A DNA stretch of 43,691 bases from an uncultured Acholeplasmatales bacterium (GTDB lineage: Bacteria; Bacillota_I; Bacilli_A; Acholeplasmatales; Anaeroplasmataceae), in NCBI GenBank assembly GCA_944324725.1, contig CALUXJ010000003.1:1-43691 (forward strand). The letters run 5' to 3'. A program made the translations under genes and the position numbers. Every line of letters starts with the position of its first letter. The stretch's first letter is position 1. Of this stretch, positions 1 through 8,495 are shown in pieces. The notes beneath the pieces were generated by a model. The model was not told the origin of the DNA, ran no database searches, and was given only the letters and a program-made list of their open reading frames with translations.

Positions 1-184
1 AAGGCCCTTTTTGTGCTTCCTATAAATAATTTTATATTTTTTTCATTTTTTTACTTGATTTATTTATAGTAGGCTTTTCACTTTTATAATTATAACATAA
101 TTTTACTTATTTTTGCACTTATTATTTAATTTTACTTAAAAAGATGCTATCATAAATGTAGATTAATTTAAGGAGGCTATAATA

Positions 185-748
185 ATGCTTAATGGTAAAG
201 TAATTAAAGTTTTGGCCATTTTAAATAATGGTTTTGAAGAATTGGAAGGCACAGGCACTATTGATGTCTTAGAGCGTGCTGGTTATGATGTAACTTTAGC
301 AGCTGATACAAAAGATATTGTAGGAAGACGGGGAATTGCATACACAAACTTGCAACTACTATCGAATGTCAACTATGCTGAATATGATCTATTATTTCTA
401 CCTGGTGGTGGTTATGTTCCAAGTCCTGCAACTAATGAGGCAATTCAATTCTTTGCCAAAAGCAATAAATATATGGCTGCAATTTGTAGTGGACCAACCT
501 ATTTTGGTAAATTAGGTTATCTCAAAGGTAAAAATTATGTTTGTTTTCCAGGTTTAAACGCTGATTTTGGCGGTCACTTTCAAAATAAATACGTTGTCTA
601 TGATAAACCTATTTTCACTGCTAGAAGCGTAGCAGCCAACACCTTATTACCATTAAAGATTGTTCTTGAACTTAGCGGAATAGATCATTTACATAAACTA
701 CTAGCTCAAATGGAATATATTGATGATAGTATCATAAAACTATTATAA
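185..748 (+). CDS. DJ-1/PfpI family protein (class I glutamine amidotransferase-like)
   Basis: The 187-residue product has the DJ-1/PfpI flavodoxin-like fold. Seen: an acidic residue in the N-terminal GFEELE stretch (Glu18-19 region), a PGGG turn near residue 73, and the nucleophile elbow AICSGP with Cys101. In this family that cysteine serves redox sensing, deglycase/glyoxalase III or chaperone activity; which one applies here cannot be told. A clean AAGGAGG ribosome site at 169-175 fixes the ATG at 185. It is one of only two plus-strand genes in the window and stands alone between its own terminator and the convergent msmX. A weak extended -10 (TGCTATCAT, about 145-153) may serve it. The family call is firm; the biochemical role is open. 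Confidence 0.88.
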   Translation: MLNGKVIKVLAILNNGFEELEGTGTIDVLERAGYDVTLAADTKDIVGRRGIAYTNLQLLSNVNYAEYDLLFLPGGGYVPSPATNEAIQFFAKSNKYMAAICSGPTYFGKLGYLKGKNYVCFPGLNADFGGHFQNKYVVYDKPIFTARSVAANTLLPLKIVLELSGIDHLHKLLAQMEYIDDSIIKLL

Positions 749-749
749 C

Positions 750-776
750 GAGGTCAGAAAAAGGCCTCTTTTTTTA
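750..776 (+). terminator. Rho-independent terminator after the DJ-1 gene
   Basis: A GAGGTC/GGCCTC stem (one G-T wobble) is followed by seven T residues directly after the stop codon. Confidence 0.8.
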
Positions 777-832
777 TCTTAAATTAAACACTTTATTAAT
801 CCAATATTTTTTTAATACACCATTATAAAATA

Positions 833-863
833 AAACAAGACAGTCTTTTAAACCGTCTTGTTT
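833..863 (-). terminator. Terminator closing the msmX end of the GAG operon
   Basis: Read on the minus strand, an AAACAAGAC arm pairs with GTCTTGTTT around a short loop and is followed by TTTTATTTT. It lies about 50 bp past the msmX stop and is the first convincing minus-strand terminator downstream of the whole 21.3-0.9 kb run. Confidence 0.75.
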
Positions 864-914
864 AATCTCTAACATTCTTATCTATCTTTTTCTATTATTT
901 AAATACTTTTAGAA

Positions 915-2021
915 TTAACAAATACGTAATTCATCTTCGGCGTTGAAGAAATGACAGTTAGCTAAATCAATAGCTACCTTAATCTTTGAGCCTTCAGCAA
1001 CTTTATGCTTTGAACTGATGACACAAACAATATGTGCATTTTCAATATCAAAATGAACGTTACTTTCATGGCCTAACATTTCACAAACATCAACCATAAC
1101 TTCAACTGTTGAATCAGCAAATTCCTTTAAGCTAGCCTCATCTAGGTGAATTTCTTCAGGTCTAATGCCGACAATTACCTTTTTGCCAATTAAATCTGCT
1201 TCTTTGATTTTAGCAAACTTATCAGCTGGAATCTTAACTGCATGAGCGCCTGATTCGGTCTTAAATACACCATTTTCATCAACAATACCTGAAATGAAAT
1301 TCATTGGAGGAGTGCCAATAAAACCACCAACAAAGACATTAGCTGGATTATCATAAATTTCTTGTGGAGTACCTATTTGTTGAATATGACCATCTTTCAT
1401 AACTACAATTCTTGTTGCCATTGTCATTGCTTCAATTTGATCATGAGTTACATAAATAGATGTTGCCCCAATTCTTTTATGAATACGCGCAATCTCTGTC
1501 CGCATTTGACCTCTAAGCTTAGCATCTAGGTTAGATAATGGTTCATCATATAAGAATACTTTAGCATCACGCACAATTGCTCTACCTAAAGCAACTCTTT
1601 GTCTTTGACCACCTGATAAAGCTTTAGGTTTACGGTCTAAATAGGCTTCTAGACCTAAAGTATGAGCTACTTCGTTAATTCTTCTTTTGATCTCATCTTT
1701 TGGTACTTTTCTTAGTTTTAGACCAAAAGCCATGTTATCATACACTGTCATATGAGGGAATAATGCATATGATTGGAAAACCATCGCAATACCTCTATTT
1801 TTAGGTAAAACATCATTCATTAATTCCCCATCAATATAAAGTTCACCAGAAGAAATTTCTTCAAGACCAGCAATCATTCTAAGTGTGGTAGATTTACCAC
1901 AACCAGAAGGACCAACTAATACAATAAAATCCTTATCAGCAATATCTAGGTTAAAATCATATACAGCCTGATTGCCACCAGGATAGATTTTGTTTACATT
2001 TTTTAATACAACTGTTGCCAT
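915..2021 (-). CDS. msmX: ABC transporter ATP-binding protein, MsmX/UgpC type
   Basis: A 368-residue carbohydrate-importer ATPase. Seen: Walker A GPSGCGKST (37-45), Q-loop VFQSYALFPH (81-90), signature LSGGQ (135-139), Walker B VFLYDEP (155-161), H-loop VTHD, and a C-terminal TOBE regulatory region with GIRPEEIHL. Members of the MalK/MsmX/UgpC family energise CUT1 sugar importers, and one ATPase often serves several permease sets. No other sugar ATPase is in the window, so it is the natural partner of the two permeases at 17.4-19.3 kb and the lipoprotein at 8.5 kb. It is the last gene of the minus-strand run, 21 bp after the mutarotase, with a GGAG ribosome site upstream. Confidence 0.93.
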   Translation of the reverse strand: MATVVLKNVNKIYPGGNQAVYDFNLDIADKDFIVLVGPSGCGKSTTLRMIAGLEEISSGELYIDGELMNDVLPKNRGIAMVFQSYALFPHMTVYDNMAFGLKLRKVPKDEIKRRINEVAHTLGLEAYLDRKPKALSGGQRQRVALGRAIVRDAKVFLYDEPLSNLDAKLRGQMRTEIARIHKRIGATSIYVTHDQIEAMTMATRIVVMKDGHIQQIGTPQEIYDNPANVFVGGFIGTPPMNFISGIVDENGVFKTESGAHAVKIPADKFAKIKEADLIGKKVIVGIRPEEIHLDEASLKEFADSTVEVMVDVCEMLGHESNVHFDIENAHIVCVISSKHKVAEGSKIKVAIDLANCHFFNAEDELRIC

Positions 2022-2042
2022 TTTTTCTCCTTTTTGAAAATA

Positions 2043-2894
2043 CTATTTTGTTTTATAAGTAATATTATAATAGGTTTTAAAGATAGATTTGTTTTTTAAT
2101 TTAACTAAATTAGACTTATTAACCAAGCTATGATCAGCCCCCAATTGATCGGGAAGACCATTCCATGCTTCTATACATAAGAACTCCGGATTTCCTTCTG
2201 GCACTTTTTGCCAAAAGGCCGTATATGGCATATTATGTCTAATACAAATACTACAACGATCTCCTTCTAAATCTATTATTTGCATATCTTTATAGCATAA
2301 AGTCCGCGGTTTAACAAGCTTTTTTGAAATAGCACTAAATGCCATCTTACCCCATTTTTCTAAATGAGTACCTTGAACATATGCTTGATCAAAATCGATA
2401 GATTCATAATCTTTTTCTAAAACTTTAAAGGTATACTCACCCAAAAGTTTTTTTAATCCCTCATAAGCAAAACCTGGATGTATTCCAAGGGCAAAATACA
2501 TAGGGTATGCGTTTAGATTTTCAACTTTTAACTTAATTGCTAAAGTCATATTAACTATTTTATACTCTATACTTAAATTAAATTTAAAGGGATAGATCTT
2601 CAATGTCTCATTATTATGAGCTAGTGTTAATATAACTTTAGTTTTGGTATGCTTTTTAACTAGAAATTTAGTTCGTTTAGCAAAACCATGAATTAAGTTA
2701 TGATATATTTGGCCATCATATTCAAAATAGTTATCCAGTAAAGAACCAATATTAGGAAATAAAATTGGACTTTGTTCTGGCCATAAACTACTTCTTTGCC
2801 ATAATACATTTGTATTATAATACTTTATGTATTCCAATTCAGCACCAAAGGGATTGATGCCCACTCTTAAATTTTTACTGCTAATTTCTATCAT
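2043..2894 (-). CDS. Aldose 1-epimerase family protein (LacX/YeaD-like mutarotase)
   Basis: A 283-residue beta-sandwich protein of the galactose mutarotase-like superfamily. Seen: IHGFAKR with His69, ALGIHPGF with His139 and, near residue 243, IEAWNGLPD, which carries the catalytic-type glutamate. These match the two histidines and the glutamate used to interconvert sugar anomers. No signal peptide, so it is cytoplasmic. Its ATG overlaps the rpiR stop as ATGA, so the two are translationally coupled. In this locus it may equilibrate amino sugars or uronates released inside the cell; the actual sugar is not known. LacX-type proteins are often of unproven substrate. Confidence 0.85.
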   Translation of the reverse strand: MIEISSKNLRVGINPFGAELEYIKYYNTNVLWQRSSLWPEQSPILFPNIGSLLDNYFEYDGQIYHNLIHGFAKRTKFLVKKHTKTKVILTLAHNNETLKIYPFKFNLSIEYKIVNMTLAIKLKVENLNAYPMYFALGIHPGFAYEGLKKLLGEYTFKVLEKDYESIDFDQAYVQGTHLEKWGKMAFSAISKKLVKPRTLCYKDMQIIDLEGDRCSICIRHNMPYTAFWQKVPEGNPEFLCIEAWNGLPDQLGADHSLVNKSNLVKLKNKSIFKTYYNITYKTK

Positions 2895-3709
2895 TTAATC
2901 ACCGAATTAGTAACCAATTGATTATATATATGGGTTTTCTCTACATCCTTCAATGCACAATTAGTAATTAAAACATCACTTATGAATAATTGTGATAGTT
3001 TTGAACTAAAAAATCCACCATTAATATCATTTTCAAAGCCCTTAGTTTGTAGGAAAACATCTGCGTATTGAGCAAGGGTTGAATTAGTATAATTAGAAAC
3101 AACAATGACTTTAATACTCTTTTCCTTGCATTGCTTAGCAATTGTAATGATTTCCGCTGTTTCTCCTGAAAAAGAGTACAATAGAGCACAACTAGCTTCA
3201 TCCATTACTGCCGTATACATATAGCTAAAATGGCTATCACTTAGTACAATTGCTGGTAAACCTATTCTTAGACATTTGCTAAACATATCTAAAGCTGTAC
3301 TATGACTAATACCCATACCAGCAATAAAGACTTGTTTGGAGGACAATAAAATTTGACTTGCTTTTTCAATCGAATTCATGTCAACATTTTCCTTTGTCTT
3401 ATTAATAACCTCCAGCATGTTTTCACAAATATTATCAATAAATGGACTATCTTTAGCAATATGTAAATTTTCGTAATTCTTATAAACAGCCATTCTAAAA
3501 TTAGTAAAGTTAGCATAGCCCAATTTTTTAAAATATCTAACTACCGTAGCCTCACCAACATCAACCTTTTGCGCAATACTACTTAAAGATTCATACACAA
3601 CTTGTAATGGATTTTCTAAAACGAATTGATGAACCTTTTGTTCACTTTTGGAAAAAGTGATATTATTAGGATTTAAAACACTACTAAATTTTTTGATATC
3701 AAATGCCAT
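2891..3709 (-). CDS. RpiR/MurR family transcriptional regulator
   Basis: A 272-residue regulator. The N-terminal ~77 residues form an HTH_6 domain (SLSSIAQKVDVGEATVVRYFKKLGY, quoted here only as its key positions around 41-66), and the rest (about 110-255) is a SIS sugar-phosphate isomerase-type domain with a GxGxS-like motif (AGMGISHS) and SFSGET. RpiR proteins sense phosphosugars such as GlcNAc-6-P or MurNAc-6-P, so this is a plausible controller of the surrounding locus. It is not known from sequence whether it activates or represses. The gene sits 69 bp after the beta-helix gene and overlaps the mutarotase by 4 bp. Its ribosome site is weak. A palindrome at 3758-3770 lies just upstream. 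Confidence 0.9.
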   Translation of the reverse strand: MAFDIKKFSSVLNPNNITFSKSEQKVHQFVLENPLQVVYESLSSIAQKVDVGEATVVRYFKKLGYANFTNFRMAVYKNYENLHIAKDSPFIDNICENMLEVINKTKENVDMNSIEKASQILLSSKQVFIAGMGISHSTALDMFSKCLRIGLPAIVLSDSHFSYMYTAVMDEASCALLYSFSGETAEIITIAKQCKEKSIKVIVVSNYTNSTLAQYADVFLQTKGFENDINGGFFSSKLSQLFISDVLITNCALKDVEKTHIYNQLVTNSVIK

Positions 3710-3757
3710 TTATATTTCACACTCACTTGTTATTTCTAATTTTATTTAACCGCATTC

Positions 3758-3770
3758 TAACAATTTGTTA
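3758..3770. promoter_or_regulatory. Perfect 13-bp palindrome upstream of the RpiR regulator
   Basis: TAACAA-T-TTGTTA is a perfect dyad about 50 bp before the rpiR start, in the only spacer of any size near the end of the operon. It could be an operator for the RpiR protein. No good -35/-10 pair was found beside it. Confidence 0.35.
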
Positions 3771-3778
3771 AGTTATAA

Positions 3779-6370
3779 TTAATTATTGATGACATTTATA
3801 GTAATGTTTTTAATTAATCCTGTTACCTTATCTCTAATTGTTATACCATGCAAACCAACCTTTAAACCAACTATAGAATAACTATTTTCATCTATTTTAA
3901 GGGCACTATTATCATAATAAAATTCCAAACTTGTGTCAATTAAACTCAAGCTTTCAGCTAAAATTTTGCTTTCTTCACCCAATTTAATATTAAAATAAGA
4001 ATCTATATTTTGTAACACTTTAGACTTTACATTTATTTGATAATTAATAATTAAATTATTTGTTTTATCAAATATTGTTAAATAGTGCGTTCCAGCCATC
4101 AAAGCTGTTACTTGGTTACTACCATTAAAGGTTAATTTTGTATCATCATACTCTACATCTAAATTACTTGACAAACTAATTGTACTTGGTAAATTAAATG
4201 AAGTACCTTCCATTATTTCTTTTTCTAAATTAACAACATTTTTAGCATTAACGGTAACTTTAACATATTTCACTATACCACTATAGTTTTCTGTTACCAT
4301 GATACTATGAATCCCTGGTTTTAAAGCCCGCACATTTTGATTATTATCAATAGTTATATAACCTGATAAAAAATTGAAAGAAAAATCAACACGATAATCT
4401 TGAGGATAATTGATTACAAGTTTTTGTGAGTCACCCAAATTTATTGACATATCACTAATTTGATAGTCATCAATTATGCCATCATCAACAACAATATTCA
4501 AATTGATAATGAAACCACCACAATTCATAACTACAACTTTATTGCCTATATTTTTAGGCTTTAAAATTATTGTCTCATTTGTTTTAACAATCTCAAAATC
4601 AGCTGTATTAATATCAACCGAATCAAACAAACTTAAATCTAAATAGTCACTTATATCAATTTCATTATATATTTTAGTTGTTATATTATAATTTGATTGA
4701 TAACCAAATTTTGATATTGCATATCTATAAGTTGGGATATTTAAGGTATAGTCCTCAACTACAATTTCAGTAGTTTCTTTATTACTTGTTATAACTTCAT
4801 AATTAGTATCTAAATTTAGTTCTTGATTGTTGTAAGCTGTATTATTGATATAGATATCATCACTAGCACTAACAATTTTCCGATTAACAATTTTTATATC
4901 AGCTTTTGGCAAACTATATAAATTCGCTAAATCAATACTAGCATATCTTTCTAAGTCAGACCAAACAAATTTATCTGTACTAACTGATGTACCATAATCA
5001 TTATTTATGGATAAAGCACTACCTAAATAATTTGTATTATTCAAAATGTTTAAATTTTGTAGTGTTTTATCACCAGCTTTTCTAACTATTCTAACCGTCT
5101 CGTTTGGTAAATTAAGTGAAATAACTTTGTTATTTTCAATGGTTAAATTAGAAATATTAGCATTAGTCATATAGTTTTGTACATATATTAAAAATGATTG
5201 AGTCGGATACTTTGCTAGGTTTCCCGGTTGTAAAGTTACCGGATTATTCGTATAGTCTTGATTGACAAAAACATTTTCAGCCGCATATGTATTGATAAGA
5301 TTACTATTTTTAGAATGGTCTTGAACATAGAAAAGTAAAATTGAATCTTCAAAAATATTTCGATATACTAAGGCATTGCTTCCATTTCGAATCTTGAGAC
5401 CACCATCTTGATTCTTATTAGAACCTTTGAAATAATTACCCACTACCTGTAAATTATCATATTCCTTAGCATAAATGATGTGATCTCTATTATAACCTGA
5501 GGTTTGACCACTACCATTTTCATAATAAGCTTCCTCAATATCCTTATTAATAGAAAAATGATTTCCTTCAATTAATACATTACTATCACCGCTAATAACA
5601 TTGATACAAGTCATAAAATAGCCTTGATTGCTATCACTATTATAACTTTCCAACTTTAGCACTTTATCTTTTAATGATTTAACTTTTTCACTAACAATAC
5701 TATCATCAATATCCTCAATAAGACCAAAATAATTGTCTTTTACTGTAAAATCATATGTATTGTATAAACCAATACCTCGCCCTTTACTAGTTGAATCTCG
5801 TAGAAATAGATTAGATGAAATATTACCATTTGTCTTACTTTTAAGAATATAATAACCTGTTAGTTCTCCACCATTTTTATTACTTGAATCTGGTTTTAAA
5901 CCTGAATCAATATCAATATCAACCTTTTTGGCATTGAGAAAAATATTTTCTTCAATTGACCAATTAATAGAGTTCGCATTTTGGGAATATATAGTAACAT
6001 TATCAAAAATGATATTTTTTATCGTAATGTTTTTAGTATCTTCGTCATCAAAAATATTGATTTGATAATCACTATCTGAATTTTGCCCAGAAAAGATAGT
6101 CATTTCATCACCAATAATTGACACATCAGAAACTAAAGTAACATCACTGCCTAAAATATATGTGCCACTATTAAAAAATGCATCCTTATTTGCTGCTTTA
6201 CATCTAGCAAGAAAAATTTTAATTTCTCGACTATTGTCCTTACCAGGAGCTAATGTGATATAGTCCTTTGCCTCTAAATAGGTTGACTCTGTTGCATTAA
6301 CACTAACAAATAAAACTCTAAAGGAGATAATTAGTAATAAAGCACAAAACAACCACTTTAATTTCTTCAT
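3779..6370 (-). CDS. Secreted right-handed beta-helix protein, distant PL6-like lyase, with C-terminal Big2-type repeats
   Basis: The 863-residue product has a signal peptide (KK then a hydrophobic core, cleavage near residue 26). About residues 40-480 are short parallel beta-helix coils rich in N-x-F and I-x-N ladders. In the stretch around 298-340, a YAKEYDN segment with Lys302 and a KIRNGS segment with Arg328 resemble the Lys/Arg pair of chondroitinase B (PL6); the neighbouring histidine of that enzyme is Asn here. Residues about 640-863 hold three bacterial Ig-like (Big2) modules. There is no membrane helix at the C-terminus, unlike its surface neighbours, so it is either free or held by partners. 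It overlaps the PL8 stop by one base (TAATG), so it is cotranscribed. Lyase activity is inference; a non-catalytic beta-helix binder is possible. Confidence 0.75.
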   Translation of the reverse strand: MKKLKWLFCALLLIISFRVLFVSVNATESTYLEAKDYITLAPGKDNSREIKIFLARCKAANKDAFFNSGTYILGSDVTLVSDVSIIGDEMTIFSGQNSDSDYQINIFDDEDTKNITIKNIIFDNVTIYSQNANSINWSIEENIFLNAKKVDIDIDSGLKPDSSNKNGGELTGYYILKSKTNGNISSNLFLRDSTSKGRGIGLYNTYDFTVKDNYFGLIEDIDDSIVSEKVKSLKDKVLKLESYNSDSNQGYFMTCINVISGDSNVLIEGNHFSINKDIEEAYYENGSGQTSGYNRDHIIYAKEYDNLQVVGNYFKGSNKNQDGGLKIRNGSNALVYRNIFEDSILLFYVQDHSKNSNLINTYAAENVFVNQDYTNNPVTLQPGNLAKYPTQSFLIYVQNYMTNANISNLTIENNKVISLNLPNETVRIVRKAGDKTLQNLNILNNTNYLGSALSINNDYGTSVSTDKFVWSDLERYASIDLANLYSLPKADIKIVNRKIVSASDDIYINNTAYNNQELNLDTNYEVITSNKETTEIVVEDYTLNIPTYRYAISKFGYQSNYNITTKIYNEIDISDYLDLSLFDSVDINTADFEIVKTNETIILKPKNIGNKVVVMNCGGFIINLNIVVDDGIIDDYQISDMSINLGDSQKLVINYPQDYRVDFSFNFLSGYITIDNNQNVRALKPGIHSIMVTENYSGIVKYVKVTVNAKNVVNLEKEIMEGTSFNLPSTISLSSNLDVEYDDTKLTFNGSNQVTALMAGTHYLTIFDKTNNLIINYQINVKSKVLQNIDSYFNIKLGEESKILAESLSLIDTSLEFYYDNSALKIDENSYSIVGLKVGLHGITIRDKVTGLIKNITINVINN

Positions 6371-8463
6371 TATTTTCTCCTAAACACTAATAAATGTTCT
6401 AACTCATCATTAATAACAAACTCATCTCCCACATGATCTCCCGTACATTTTATTAATTGATAATCTAATATTTCTAAGCTAAATTTAGCTTTTTTTCTTT
6501 GCCCTGTAGCTACTTTAATACTTATATAGTCGCCATCATACTTCATAATTAAACTTATTTTACCTTTTAAGCTAACTATTTCATAATTTAGGATTTTATT
6601 AGTAAAGGAATTAATCATTAAATAGTTAGAATATTGTAAAATATGATAATCATCATTATTAATCAGCGTATAATCATCATCAACATTTTTGTAGCTAGGA
6701 TAAATTTGATAACTATATTCCTTCACATTTGGAATAATCAAACGCTTACCAACACAATTTATGATAGTTTTATCTTCATTAACATTTAAATCAGCGTAGG
6801 ACCTAGTTTCGCTATAGTCAACAAGCTTAGCATTATCAACATTTTTGATAAGTATCTCATTGGCGGAAGCTAAACTGCCATTTAAAGTCAAATTTGAATC
6901 ATCATAAATAGTATGATGTAACACTTCTTTACTATTAATTTTGCTACCAACAAAGATAATTGAATTTGCTAAAACAAAACGAGAAAAATTGCCTGAATAA
7001 TAGGTTTCATTATGAAAATAAACATTTAATAAATTATCAAAAACAACCCCAATACTTCGGTTATTTTTAAATACTTCATTTGGCTTTTCAACAACTAAAG
7101 CATTAGTTGAACCACATCTATAATATGGATTGGTCTTTACTTCTTCCAATTTATTTTTGTTATTATAATATAAATCATATGTTCCATTTGCTTGATAAAA
7201 TCCCAACAAATTTTCACCATTTATTGCCTCATAATTAGCAATATAGGCTGAATTATTATTAAAAGTAATTGCAAACTCATTATTACGATACAAGTATCTA
7301 TCCATATAATTAAAGGCTGTCACTTTTGTACTATATTGATTGTTTTCCAAATCATCTAAAAGTTTACTTAAATACTTACTACCACTGATTTCTTCTAAAA
7401 CTTTAATTGCTTTTAATATAATTTGATAACTATAATTTGCGTTTTGCTTCTTTCGCGAAATAGCTCGACCACGGGTTGCTTCTAAAGCATAATGATTATA
7501 TAAAAATGGTTCATAGCTCATCTTGATATAACTAACTAAAACCTTAGAATAGGCACTAATATCAAAATCGATTAACTTAAATATTTTTAATAGTTTTGTT
7601 AATGAATTTAACAATACTTCACCATAAGAAGCATTATAGGGTATATTTTTATGCTGAATAAAACTACCATCTGGATAAAAACCATCACCTGTTCTTGTTA
7701 CCTTAAGTGTTCTTTTAATAAGTTTAAACAAGTACGTAAGTGTAGGTTTATCCTCTAGCATAATAGCTTTTAGTAAAGCGATATAAATATTATCAGCTAA
7801 ATTAGCATAAGTGGCAATTTCATATTTTTGATTTGGCCAATTACGTCGGTAAAAAATGTATAAAGCATTAGGAGCATAAAAACTTGTAATATTAAGATAA
7901 TTAAATATCTTATCTTTAGGCAAATCATTATAAAGAATAAATAATATTTCATGCAAAACTCTTGGAATGCCGATTTCATATGGCCACCAATTACCAGAAT
8001 AATTACTTTGACCTTGATAATAATAATTGATAATAAAATCTAGGGCACTTACTATCTCATTTAATAGTTTTGAATCTTTGTTATCATTATAATGCAAAAC
8101 CATATTGAAGACTCTTTTAATTGCCTTATAGGCATTTTCACCTGTATTATCTTTTAAATCTAAATATAATAATCCTGTTGAATCAAAGGGCATAATCGGT
8201 TCTTTCGTTCCAACTATCATATATTTTTTGAATATGTTTGCATAAACATTAGAGTATTTTTTTATAATAATTTTAACCCGATCATCTTCAGTAATAGTAA
8301 ATGAGTGGTAAGAACCTAAATAGATAGCATAACAAGCTTTATTACTTAATGTTAATTTATTATAATTACCATCAATTGCATAATCTATTTGAAATAAATC
8401 ACTATCTTTTAATAATCTAATAAAACAAATGTAATTATTAGCCGTATTATTTAAATATTCCAT
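6370..8463 (-). CDS. PL8-family polysaccharide lyase (hyaluronate/chondroitin lyase type), no signal peptide
   Basis: A 697-residue protein. About residues 110-350 match the alpha/alpha toroid of PL8: NWW..EIG.PR (158-168), Asn221 in TYANLADN, GDGFYPDGS (259-267), His271 and Tyr280 with the exact +9 spacing of the hyaluronate lyase His/Tyr pair, and RGRAISR (331-337). The C-terminal half should be the beta-sandwich domains. PL8 enzymes cleave hyaluronan or chondroitin by beta-elimination and leave an unsaturated uronate, the substrate of the GH88 encoded upstream. Unlike almost all relatives, it has no signal peptide. The ATG follows a GGGAGGTAG site and an in-frame TAA lies immediately before it, so an upstream extension is excluded. 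The first ~105 residues match nothing I recognise. Cytoplasmic action on imported oligosaccharides is inferred. Confidence 0.88.
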   Translation of the reverse strand: MEYLNNTANNYICFIRLLKDSDLFQIDYAIDGNYNKLTLSNKACYAIYLGSYHSFTITEDDRVKIIIKKYSNVYANIFKKYMIVGTKEPIMPFDSTGLLYLDLKDNTGENAYKAIKRVFNMVLHYNDNKDSKLLNEIVSALDFIINYYYQGQSNYSGNWWPYEIGIPRVLHEILFILYNDLPKDKIFNYLNITSFYAPNALYIFYRRNWPNQKYEIATYANLADNIYIALLKAIMLEDKPTLTYLFKLIKRTLKVTRTGDGFYPDGSFIQHKNIPYNASYGEVLLNSLTKLLKIFKLIDFDISAYSKVLVSYIKMSYEPFLYNHYALEATRGRAISRKKQNANYSYQIILKAIKVLEEISGSKYLSKLLDDLENNQYSTKVTAFNYMDRYLYRNNEFAITFNNNSAYIANYEAINGENLLGFYQANGTYDLYYNNKNKLEEVKTNPYYRCGSTNALVVEKPNEVFKNNRSIGVVFDNLLNVYFHNETYYSGNFSRFVLANSIIFVGSKINSKEVLHHTIYDDSNLTLNGSLASANEILIKNVDNAKLVDYSETRSYADLNVNEDKTIINCVGKRLIIPNVKEYSYQIYPSYKNVDDDYTLINNDDYHILQYSNYLMINSFTNKILNYEIVSLKGKISLIMKYDGDYISIKVATGQRKKAKFSLEILDYQLIKCTGDHVGDEFVINDELEHLLVFRRK

Positions 8464-8495
8464 TTAGGTTCTACCTCCCACAAACTAACTAAAGA

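Noticed and set aside
1-15. 3' arm of a terminator at the left edge
   Set aside because: AAGGCCCTTTTT looks like one arm and a T run, but the other arm would be outside the window.
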